A DNA stretch of 64,000 nucleotides from Nocardioides carbamazepini (lineage in GTDB: Bacteria > Actinomycetota > Actinomycetes > Propionibacteriales > Nocardioidaceae): contig NZ_JAHTLF010000018.1 in the NCBI RefSeq assembly GCF_024614185.1, forward strand, positions 254,439 through 318,438, written 5' to 3'. Position 1 is the first letter of the stretch; each line of letters opens with the position of its first letter. Below the pieces are notes generated by a model. That model did no database searches. It was not told the origin of the DNA and saw only the letters and a list, made by a program, of their open reading frames with translations. A program made the position numbers and the translations under genes. Shown piece after piece: positions 26,360-33,226 of this stretch.

Positions 26360-26979
26360 CCGAGGAGAACCTCACCCCGGAGGGGGAGCCGCAGGAGACT
26401 GCGGCTCCCTCGCCCGAGGGCCAGGAGGCCGAGGCGGCGCCGGCGGCAGAGACCGACGAGGCAGCCGAGGCAGCCGAGGCCGTCGAGACCGCCGAGGCGG
26501 CCGAGGTGGTCGAGGCAGCCGAGGCCACCCCCGAGGCCGACGAGCTGACGGTCACGAGGATGGAGCTGGAGGAGCGCACCCTCGACCTGCAGCGGCTGCA
26601 GGCGGAGTTCCTCAACTACAAGCGCCGGGTCGAGCGGGACCGCGAGCTGCTGCGCGAGAACGCGACGTACGCCGCGCTCACGCCGATCATCGACGTCCTG
26701 GACACGATCGACCGGGCCCGCGACCACGAGCCGCTCGAGGGCGGCTTCAAGGCCACCGCCGAGCAGCTCGAGCGCGTGGTCGCCGGGCTGGGGCTGGTGA
26801 AGTTCGGCGAGGCCGGCGACGCCTTCGACCCGACGATCCACGAGGCGCTCTCCCACATCGGCACCGACGCCGAGGTCGAGGTCACCACGTGCAAGGTCAT
26901 CGCCAAGTCGGGCTACAAGATGGGTGACCGGGTCGTCCGCGCTGCGCAGGTGCTCGTGGTCGACCCGGCGGAAGGTTGA
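26356..26979 (+). CDS. grpE: Nucleotide exchange factor GrpE
   Basis: A 207-residue GrpE. The first 60 residues are a very acidic, low-complexity extension rich in A and E; residues 65-130 are the long dimerising helix (LEERTLDLQRLQAEFLNYKR) and the C-terminal beta domain reads LGLVKFGEAGDAFDPTIHEA, then VIAKSGYKMGDRVVRAAQVL. It releases ADP from DnaK. The start is the GTG overlapping the dnaK stop. Its own stop codon lies inside the 22-base repeat array that separates it from dnaJ, so the last bases of grpE belong to the first repeat. Confidence 0.95.
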
Positions 26980-27112
26980 GTCGTCACATCTGACCTGTTG
27001 ACTCGTCACTTCTGGTCCGATCCGATCGGCGAGGATGGCGAGTCAACGGGCGGAAGTGGCAACTCAACAGGTCAGATGTGACGACTCAACAGGTCAGAAG
27101 TGACGACTCAAC
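26975..27112. repeat. Array of 22-base repeats in both orientations
   Basis: GTTGAGTCGTCACATCTGAC starts a 27-base arm at 26975-27001 that is perfectly inverted at 27064-27090. After the left arm a variant copy follows (CTCGTCACTTCTGGTC), before the right arm another (AGTCAACGGGCGGAAGTGGC), and after it a near copy (ACAGGTCAGAAGTGACGACT) to 27112. So about five units of 22 bases exist, two in one direction and three in the other. The left end contains the grpE stop codon. The region can fold into a long stem and sits between two genes of one operon. Confidence 0.75.
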
Positions 27113-27127
27113 GAAGGGAGGTGTGCG

Positions 27128-28342
27128 ATGAGTGACGACGGGATCCGGTCCGACTGGGCGACCAAGGACTTCTACAAGGAGCTCGGGGTCGCGAAGTCGG
27201 CGACGCAGGACGAGATCAAGAAGGCCTACCGCAAGCTCGCGCGCGCCAACCACCCCGACTCCCACCCCGACGACACCGTCAAGCACGACCGGTTCAAGGC
27301 GGTGGCCGAGGCGTACGACGTCATCGGGGACCCCGACAAGCGCAAGAAGTACGACCAGGCCCGCGAGCTGTTCGGCCGCGGCGGGTTCCCCGCGGGGGGC
27401 GGCTTCGGCGGTGCGGGCGGGTTCGGTGGCGGGGTCAACGTCGAGGACCTGCTCCGGGACCGGGCGGGTGGTGGCGGAGGCGGGTTCGGTGACCTGTTCG
27501 GTGACCTGTTCGGCGGTGGCCGGGGTCGGGCGCGCGCTCCTCGGGCCACCCGCGGCGCCGATCTCGAGACCACCGCGACCATCGGGTTCACCGAGGCGCT
27601 CGACGGCGCCACGGTCTCGCTGCGGGTCAGCTCCGACGGCGCCTGCGCGACCTGCCACGGCACCGGCGGCAAGCCCGGCACCCAGCCGCACGTGTGCCCG
27701 ACCTGTGACGGCAGCGGGTTCGTCACCGCCTCCGTCGGCGGCGCGTTCTCCATGAACGAGACCTGCCCGACGTGTGGTGGCCGCCAGCTCGTGTACGACG
27801 ACCCGTGCCCCACCTGCCTCGGCTCCGGCCTGGGCCGGTCCACCCGGACCATCCAGGCGAAGATCCCGGCCGGGGTGAAGGACGGGCAGCGGATCCGGCT
27901 GCGCGGCAAGGGCGTCCCGGGTGAGAGCGGCGGTCCCGCCGGAGACCTCTACGTCACCGTCAAGGTCACCGGTCACCGCGTGTTCGGCCGCAAGGGGGAG
28001 CACCTCACGGTCGACGTACCGGTCTCGTTCGCCGAGCTCGCGCTCGGGGCCGAGATCAAGATCCCCACCCTCGGCGGCGCCCCGGTGACCCTCAAGGTCC
28101 CGGCCGGCACGCCGAACGGGCGCACCTTCCGGGTGCGCGGCAAGGGCGCGGCCAAGGCCGACGGCTCGCGGGGCGACCTGCTGGCCACGGTGGAGGTGCA
28201 GGTGCCGAGCAGTCTCGAGGCCGACGCGAAGGAGGCCCTCGAGGCGTACGCCGCCGCGACCACCGACACTCGGCTCCGGTCGGGCCTGTTCGCGGGCGAG
28301 GCCGGCGGGGAGCGAAGCGACCGACGCCAGGACGCGAACTGA
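27128..28342 (+). CDS. dnaJ: Chaperone DnaJ (DnaJ1 type)
   Basis: A 404-residue DnaJ. The J domain (residues 14-80) has the HPD motif in RANHPDSHPDD; a Gly/Phe-rich region follows (FGGAGGFGGG, FGDLFGDLFG); then four zinc-binding repeats, CATCHGTG, CPTCDGSG, CPTCGGRQ and CPTCLGSG, the third lacking the canonical CxGxG as is usual in actinobacterial DnaJ1; then the two C-terminal substrate-binding barrels. AGGGAGG precedes the ATG. It stimulates DnaK ATP hydrolysis and delivers substrates. The stop overlaps the hspR start as TGATG. Confidence 0.95.
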   Translation: MSDDGIRSDWATKDFYKELGVAKSATQDEIKKAYRKLARANHPDSHPDDTVKHDRFKAVAEAYDVIGDPDKRKKYDQARELFGRGGFPAGGGFGGAGGFGGGVNVEDLLRDRAGGGGGGFGDLFGDLFGGGRGRARAPRATRGADLETTATIGFTEALDGATVSLRVSSDGACATCHGTGGKPGTQPHVCPTCDGSGFVTASVGGAFSMNETCPTCGGRQLVYDDPCPTCLGSGLGRSTRTIQAKIPAGVKDGQRIRLRGKGVPGESGGPAGDLYVTVKVTGHRVFGRKGEHLTVDVPVSFAELALGAEIKIPTLGGAPVTLKVPAGTPNGRTFRVRGKGAAKADGSRGDLLATVEVQVPSSLEADAKEALEAYAAATTDTRLRSGLFAGEAGGERSDRRQDAN

Positions 28343-28791
28343 TGGTGGGCCGCGACGTGCCCGGAGGGCCGGGACCGCTCGGCCCCCCGGGCGAGGACGA
28401 GGCTGTGTACGTCATCAGCGTCGCGGCCCAGCTCAGCGGCCTGCACCCGCAGACCCTGCGGACCTACGAGCGGGTGGGGCTGATCACGCCCGGTCGCACC
28501 GGCGGTGGCGGCCGGCGGTACTCCTACCGCGACATCGAGCGACTGCGCGAGATCGCGCAGTTGACCGCGTCCGGCATCGGCATCGAGGGCGTCAGGCGGA
28601 TCCTCGACCTGGAGAACGCCGTCGCCGCGCTGCGCGCCCGCAATGCCGAGCTGGTCGCCGAGCTGGAGGCCGCCCACGAGGCGCTCCGGCAGGCGGCCGC
28701 CGCGCGCCCCCCGGTCCCGCGCAGCAACCTGCCCGCCCTGCCCGGCGCCACCGTCGGCCAGTCCGTCGTGGTCTGGCGCCGCAACCCCTGA
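28342..28791 (+). CDS. hspR: Heat-shock repressor HspR (MerR family)
   Basis: A 149-residue MerR-type regulator. The HTH covers residues 22-90: YVISVAAQLSGLHPQTLRTY, ERVGLITPGRTGGGGRRYSY and RDIERLREIAQLTASGIGI. A coiled coil follows at about 90-120. HspR binds HAIR sites and represses the dnaK operon and clpB, with DnaK as co-repressor; matching sites lie at 24438-24458 and 33126-33152 in this window. The start overlaps the dnaJ stop (TGATG), so hspR is the last gene of its own target operon, a negative feedback loop. Confidence 0.95.
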   Translation: MVGRDVPGGPGPLGPPGEDEAVYVISVAAQLSGLHPQTLRTYERVGLITPGRTGGGGRRYSYRDIERLREIAQLTASGIGIEGVRRILDLENAVAALRARNAELVAELEAAHEALRQAAAARPPVPRSNLPALPGATVGQSVVVWRRNP

Positions 28792-28934
28792 CCTCGTCGG
28801 GGAGGGGCGCCCGGTTGCTGTGACACCGTGACCTGAGATCTCCGGGGCGGTTGTCCCCACAGGCGTTAACCTCCACCCGTCGGGACCGTCCGCGGGCTTG
28901 AGGCGCGGCGGACGCCACGGGACGAGAGGTGCGT

Positions 28935-30269
28935 GTGGACGCAGTGCTGGACTGGCTCCGGGATTGGGCCGACCACGTCGACTGGTTCGCGTTCGTCTCC
29001 ATCCCGTTCTTCACCGGGATCATCGGCTGGCTGATCAACTGGTCCGGGCTGTGGATGCTCTTCAAGCCGATCAACTTCCACGGTTTCCGGGTCCCCGGTC
29101 TGCGGGAGGTGGCCGGTGTGCTGCCGCGCAAGCTGCAGGAGATCCCCGGCTGGATGGACGGCGGTCTCGGTTGGCAGGGCATCGTGCCCGCCCGCGCCGC
29201 GAAGATGGGCAGCATCGCGGTCGACAAGGTGATCGCCAAGCTGGGCACCCCGGCCGAGTTCTACGCGCAGCTCGAGCCCGACCAGATCGCCGAGCACATC
29301 GTCAACGTGTTCCGCCCGGACCTGCCGGCGCTGGTCGACGACGTGATGAAGCGTGAGCACCCCCGGCTGTGGCGCGACCTGCCCCGCCCGGTGCGCCAGG
29401 CGGTGATCGACCGGGTCCAGGCGCAGCTGCCCGGCGTGGTCAAGACGATCACCGACGAGATCGGCGTCCACATCAACCAGCTGCTCGACCCCAAGATCAT
29501 GGTCATCGACCACTTCCGCAAGAACCCCGAGCTGGTGGTCCGCGTCTTCAAGGACGTGGGGCAGCGCGAGCTCAACCTGATGGTCGCCTTCGGCTTCATC
29601 TTCGGCTTCCTGCTCGGCGTCCCGGTCGCGATCGTCGATCAGACGTGGCACATCTGGTGGCTGCTGCCGCTGCTCGGAGTCGTCGTCGGCTGGACCACCA
29701 ACCTGCTCGGCATGTGGCTGATCTTCGACCCGCCGGAGGCGAAGCGGATCCTCGGCATCAAGGTGCAGGGCCTGTTCCTGCGGCGCCAGGACGAGTGCGC
29801 GGAGGTCTACGCCCGGATCATCGCCGAGGACGTGATCACGCTCGAGCGGATCGGCGACTTCCTCATGGACGGCCCCCGAGGGGACCGCACCCGGCAGATG
29901 ATCGCGACCGCCATGCGTCCCGCGATCGACAAGGCCGCCGGCCCGCTGCGGGGCGCGGTCAACGTCGCGATGGGCGGGCGGAGGTACGACAGCATCAAGG
30001 ACTCCTTCGCGAAGGAGGCGGTGGGTCGCACCATCACCCCGTTCCGCGACCCGGGCTTCAGCAAGCAGCAGTCCGAGAAGATCCGGGTCCTCATCGCGCG
30101 GCGCACCAAGGAGCTCGCGCCGAAGGACTTCGTCGAGATGATGCGGGCCGCGATCAAGGAGGACGAGTGGATGCTCTACGCACACGGCGCGATCATGGGC
30201 GCCGCCGGTGGCTTCCTCCACCTCGGCATCTTCAACTGGGGTTGGATACCCGGGTTCCCGCCATCATGA
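28935..30269 (+). CDS. DUF445-family membrane protein
   Basis: A 444-residue protein with a transmembrane segment near residue 15-40 (PFFTGIIGWLINWSGLWMLF) and a second pair at about 215-260 (MVAFGFIFGFLLGVPVAIV, LLGVVVGWTTNLLGMWLIFD). The paired G-W-x-x-N-x-x-x-M-W-L-x-F motifs are the hallmark of DUF445. The parts between are amphipathic helices. The GTG at 28935 has GAGAGG five bases upstream. The 16-base gap to the Abi-alpha gene suggests an operon. Members of this family are of unknown function. Confidence 0.85.
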   Translation: MDAVLDWLRDWADHVDWFAFVSIPFFTGIIGWLINWSGLWMLFKPINFHGFRVPGLREVAGVLPRKLQEIPGWMDGGLGWQGIVPARAAKMGSIAVDKVIAKLGTPAEFYAQLEPDQIAEHIVNVFRPDLPALVDDVMKREHPRLWRDLPRPVRQAVIDRVQAQLPGVVKTITDEIGVHINQLLDPKIMVIDHFRKNPELVVRVFKDVGQRELNLMVAFGFIFGFLLGVPVAIVDQTWHIWWLLPLLGVVVGWTTNLLGMWLIFDPPEAKRILGIKVQGLFLRRQDECAEVYARIIAEDVITLERIGDFLMDGPRGDRTRQMIATAMRPAIDKAAGPLRGAVNVAMGGRRYDSIKDSFAKEAVGRTITPFRDPGFSKQQSEKIRVLIARRTKELAPKDFVEMMRAAIKEDEWMLYAHGAIMGAAGGFLHLGIFNWGWIPGFPPS

Positions 30270-30285
30270 GCATCGGAAGGCAGAC

Positions 30286-31200
30286 ATGACCGAGGACCTC
30301 GACAAGGACGGCCTGCCACGCCTGCCCGCGCTGACCGGGCCCGCGATGGCGGAGTCGCTCCCCGGCCTGGCGCGGGTGGCCGGCTCGGCGGCGCTGCACA
30401 CCGCCGGCTGGGGCCTGCGTACGACGACGCGCAACTGGATGCGGGTCGGCCGCGCCGTCACCAGCCGCGACGAGGCCGCCTCGCTCATCCGCGACGTCGG
30501 GTCGTACGTCGGCGCGCTCGGCGAGGTCGCCAAGCAGGTCTCCGACGGGGTACCGGTCGCGACCGCCCTGCTGCGGGCCGGGGAGTCGCTCGGCGGCAGT
30601 GCCGACCGTCCGCGCGAGGTCGTGGCCGCCCCGGTGGTCGACGGCCAGGTGCTCGCCTCGCGCTCGCAGTCGCTGCGCGATCGCGGCAACGACCTGCTCG
30701 AGCGCTCGCGCGACGTGTGGAGCAAGGACGACCGGCACCCGGCCTTCGACCGGATCCTCGACGAGCTCGCCCCCGACGAGGCGCGGATCCTCGTGATGCT
30801 GCTGCGCGACGGCCCGCAGCCGTCGGTCGACGTCCGCACCGGCGGCCCGATCGGCATGGTGAGCAGCCAGCTCATCGCGCCCGGGCTCAACATGATCGGT
30901 CCGCGCGCCGGCCTCCGCTACCTGGAGCAGGTGCCGTCGTACCTCAACAACCTGTTCCGGCTCGGTCTGGTCTGGTTCTCCCGCGAGCCGGTGCGCGACC
31001 ACCTGGAGTACCAGGTCCTCGAGGCCCAGCCCGACGTGCTCGCCGCCATGCACTCGGTGAAGTTCGCCAAGGTCGTGCGTCGCAGCTTCCACCTCACCCC
31101 CTTCGGTGAGGAGTTCTGCAAGCTGGCGCTGGTCGACGAGGTGACCGCCGCGAGCGCCGACCTGCCCGAGCACGAGGCACCGCCCGACATCGACGCCTGA
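30286..31200 (+). CDS. Abi-alpha (DUF4393) family protein
   Basis: A 304-residue protein. Residues 155-290 carry the Abi-alpha/DUF4393 pattern: FDRILDELAPDEARILVMLL, SYLNNLFRLGLVWFSREPV and RRSFHLTPFGEEFCKLAL. The N-terminal half is helical (ARVAGSAALHTAGWGLRTTT) and may touch the membrane. The family is named after an abortive-infection protein of Lactococcus phages, but most chromosomal members have no proven defence role. It follows the DUF445 gene closely and no phage genes are near, so a housekeeping function linked to DUF445 is as likely as defence. Confidence 0.75.
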   Translation: MTEDLDKDGLPRLPALTGPAMAESLPGLARVAGSAALHTAGWGLRTTTRNWMRVGRAVTSRDEAASLIRDVGSYVGALGEVAKQVSDGVPVATALLRAGESLGGSADRPREVVAAPVVDGQVLASRSQSLRDRGNDLLERSRDVWSKDDRHPAFDRILDELAPDEARILVMLLRDGPQPSVDVRTGGPIGMVSSQLIAPGLNMIGPRAGLRYLEQVPSYLNNLFRLGLVWFSREPVRDHLEYQVLEAQPDVLAAMHSVKFAKVVRRSFHLTPFGEEFCKLALVDEVTAASADLPEHEAPPDIDA

Positions 31201-31218
31201 GCCGGCGGGTCGAGCCGT

Positions 31219-32712
31219 TCAGCTGACGATGCGTCCGCCCGCGGCCCGCCACCACGCCGCCGCCTGCCGTACGGTGACCGGCAGGTGCTTCGCGGACGCC
31301 AGCTCGGCCAGCTCCGGCTGCTGGGACATCCCGGCCGCGAACATCGCCTCGTAGCCGATCTGGTCGTCGCGTGCGGCGAGCTCGCGGAGCAGGTCGCTGT
31401 CCAGCGCGACCCCGGCGAAGCCGCAGATGCTCAGGCCCGCCCCGCGCAGGACCTGGTCGTCGGAGGCCAGCCACGGCCCGGGATCTGCCGTGTCGAAGGG
31501 GATCATCAGGTTGGCGAACGCGAAGGCCGCGCCGTGCCGTGTGGTCTCGTCGGGGCCGTCGAGGGCGGACCGGCAGATCAGCTCGCGGACGTCGTCGGCG
31601 AACGGGGAGGCGACGAGCAGGAACGACGACGTCGTCACGTGGGTGGCGCGGAAGTCGTAGAGCACCTCGAAGAGCAGTCGGGCGAGCATCGCCTCCCCGG
31701 CGCGGGTGTCCGCGATCTCGGCCGCCAGGGTCGCGGCGTAGGTGAAGTGGCGGTTGCGCCGGGTCCGGGTCCAGGCGGCGGCGCGCCGCGGCTCGACCAG
31801 CTCCTCGGTGAGGCTGGCCCGGACCGCCGCACGGAACTCGGGAGGGCAGCAGGCCAGGGTGGAGCTGAGGATCGGCTGCCGCAGGGTGTCGCCGACCGCC
31901 GCGTCGCACGCGGCGGCGAAGACGGGGACCAGGGGGAGCCAGTCGGCCCGGCGCAGGCCGCCGACGCTGCGCATGTTCTGGATGCCCAGGCACGCGGCGC
32001 GCGCGATCACCCAGGACTCGTGGGTGAGCAGCTCGCCGCACCAGGCGACCAGATCGGACGTCGGGTACTCGGTGACGGCGCTCAGCAGGTCGGCCGGGCG
32101 CCGCATCCCGGGCTGCTCGACGGCCTCTCGCACGACCTCGGCGACCAGGGCGGCGTACGGGCTGCAGCGCAGCTTGCTCAGCGCTTCGTAGCGCAGCTGG
32201 TAGCCGAGACCCGCCGATCGCCCCACCTCGTCGACCAGGCGGGCGAGGAGGGGGCGGATGGTGTGGGTGTCCATGCCGAAGGGGGTGCGGACGTGGTACT
32301 CGGCGAAGCGCAGCCAGTCGTGGGCGCTCGGCCGGCCGGACCCGACGGCGTCGACGGCGGAGGTGAAGCCGACCAGGGTCGGCTCCGGGGCGTACGGCTC
32401 CGTGTCGACCGGTGCATAGGAGAAGGTCCGGCAGAGCACGTCGATGGGTGCCCGCAGCTGCCCGTGGGGGAGACCGAGCGCCTCCTCGTACGCCGCGACC
32501 ACGACCCCGCTGCGTCGGCCCGCGGTCTCGACGCGGGACAGCGTCGCCGCCGAGAGCCGGGTGCCGTTGCCGGCGCGGCCGGCGAGCTCCCGCAGGGGCA
32601 CCCCCGCCATCACCCGGCTGATGCGCAGCAGCCACCCGATCCGCGCCGCGACGTCGATCCTCGCCCCGGCGAGTGGGGTGGGGTCGTCGATCTCGTCCGT
32701 GTGCCGAGCCAC
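31219..32712 (-). CDS. XRE-family regulator with large HEAT-like C-terminal domain
   Basis: A 497-residue protein. Residues 20-75 form a Cro/C1-type helix-turn-helix (IGWLLRISRVMAGVPLRELA, then RLSAATLSRVETAGRR). The remaining 400 residues are made of helical repeats with recurring small residues and Trp (for example SAVTEYPTSDLVAWCGELLT, SWVIARAACLGIQNMRS), like HEAT or TPR-type scaffolds. The GTG start is at 32712. A perfect 12-base inverted repeat lies 40-78 bases upstream and may be its own operator. It might be a regulator of a neighbouring gene or a larger effector; I do not recognise the subfamily. Confidence 0.7.
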   Translation of the reverse strand: MARHTDEIDDPTPLAGARIDVAARIGWLLRISRVMAGVPLRELAGRAGNGTRLSAATLSRVETAGRRSGVVVAAYEEALGLPHGQLRAPIDVLCRTFSYAPVDTEPYAPEPTLVGFTSAVDAVGSGRPSAHDWLRFAEYHVRTPFGMDTHTIRPLLARLVDEVGRSAGLGYQLRYEALSKLRCSPYAALVAEVVREAVEQPGMRRPADLLSAVTEYPTSDLVAWCGELLTHESWVIARAACLGIQNMRSVGGLRRADWLPLVPVFAAACDAAVGDTLRQPILSSTLACCPPEFRAAVRASLTEELVEPRRAAAWTRTRRNRHFTYAATLAAEIADTRAGEAMLARLLFEVLYDFRATHVTTSSFLLVASPFADDVRELICRSALDGPDETTRHGAAFAFANLMIPFDTADPGPWLASDDQVLRGAGLSICGFAGVALDSDLLRELAARDDQIGYEAMFAAGMSQQPELAELASAKHLPVTVRQAAAWWRAAGGRIVS

Positions 32713-32752
32713 CCGGCCATGCTGGCACCGGCGGCCGTCCGCGGCGCGGAAA

Positions 32753-32790
32753 CGGATTGTTTCGCCCGAGGCCCGAGACGAAACAATCCG
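32753..32790. promoter_or_regulatory. Perfect 12-base inverted repeat upstream of the XRE gene
   Basis: CGGATTGTTTCG (32753-32764) and CGAAACAATCCG (32779-32790) are exact inverted copies around 14 bases. They lie 40 bases before the reverse-strand XRE start, where an autoregulatory operator is expected. They are unusually AT-rich for this genome. It could alternatively be a hairpin in the leader of the mRNA. Confidence 0.5.
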
Positions 32791-32959
32791 CGACCGGCGG
32801 TGGAGCCGTGCGACCGTCGTCCCAGCGCGGTCGGCCGTGGTGCCGGCGCGATGTGGGGTCGCGTCCTACTCCGGGGACGAGGAGGACGGCCCGGCCGACC
32901 GCTGCGACTCGTGGTGGGCGGGTGGGCCCGAGACCCGTGTCCGCCCACCACGTCCACGT

Positions 32960-33030
32960 TCGGTCCACGCTCGGTCCACTCTCGGTCCACTCTCGGTCCA
33001 CTCTCGGTCCACTCTCGGTCCACTCTCGGC
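32960..33030. repeat. Tandem 11-base repeat (about six copies) upstream of clpB
   Basis: TCGGTCCACTC is repeated end to end about six times from 32960 (first copy with one variant) and a seventh is partial. Eleven bases is close to one turn of DNA, so copies lie on one face of the helix. This belongs to the 514-base gap between the divergent XRE and clpB genes; besides this array the gap holds the inverted repeat at 32753, the HAIR at 33126 and a GC-rich stretch with no gene I can support. Confidence 0.75.
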
Positions 33031-33125
33031 TCGGCCCCGCACCCGGGCCCTCTGCCGGCTCCCCGCCGCCGTCCTCGCCCTGCCCTGCCGGACGGCCACG
33101 GCCCGCGCCCGCCCGGGAAATTCCC

Positions 33126-33152
33126 AAAGTTGAGTGGAACAGACTCAACTTT
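33126..33152. promoter_or_regulatory. HAIR-type HspR operator before clpB
   Basis: AAAGTTGAGT-ggaacag-ACTCAACTTT is a perfect 10-base inverted repeat with the 7-base spacer of the HspR element. The core differs from CTTGAGT-N7-ACTCAAG only by the symmetric outer base. It lies 75 bases upstream of the clpB start, as expected for an HspR target. Confidence 0.8.
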
Positions 33153-33226
33153 GAACGCGTTGTTCTGGTGACCGGCCGGAGGGAATCCGGCCAAGATGGA
33201 GCCAACCACTCTGGAGGAGCCGTTAC

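Noticed and set aside
26975..27112. The repeat array read as a CRISPR array
   Set aside because: Units occur in both orientations with no spacers of constant length, and no cas genes are present.
32960..33030. 11-base array as a coding repeat protein
   Set aside because: Eleven is not a multiple of three, and the open frames through it have no start signal or conserved ends.
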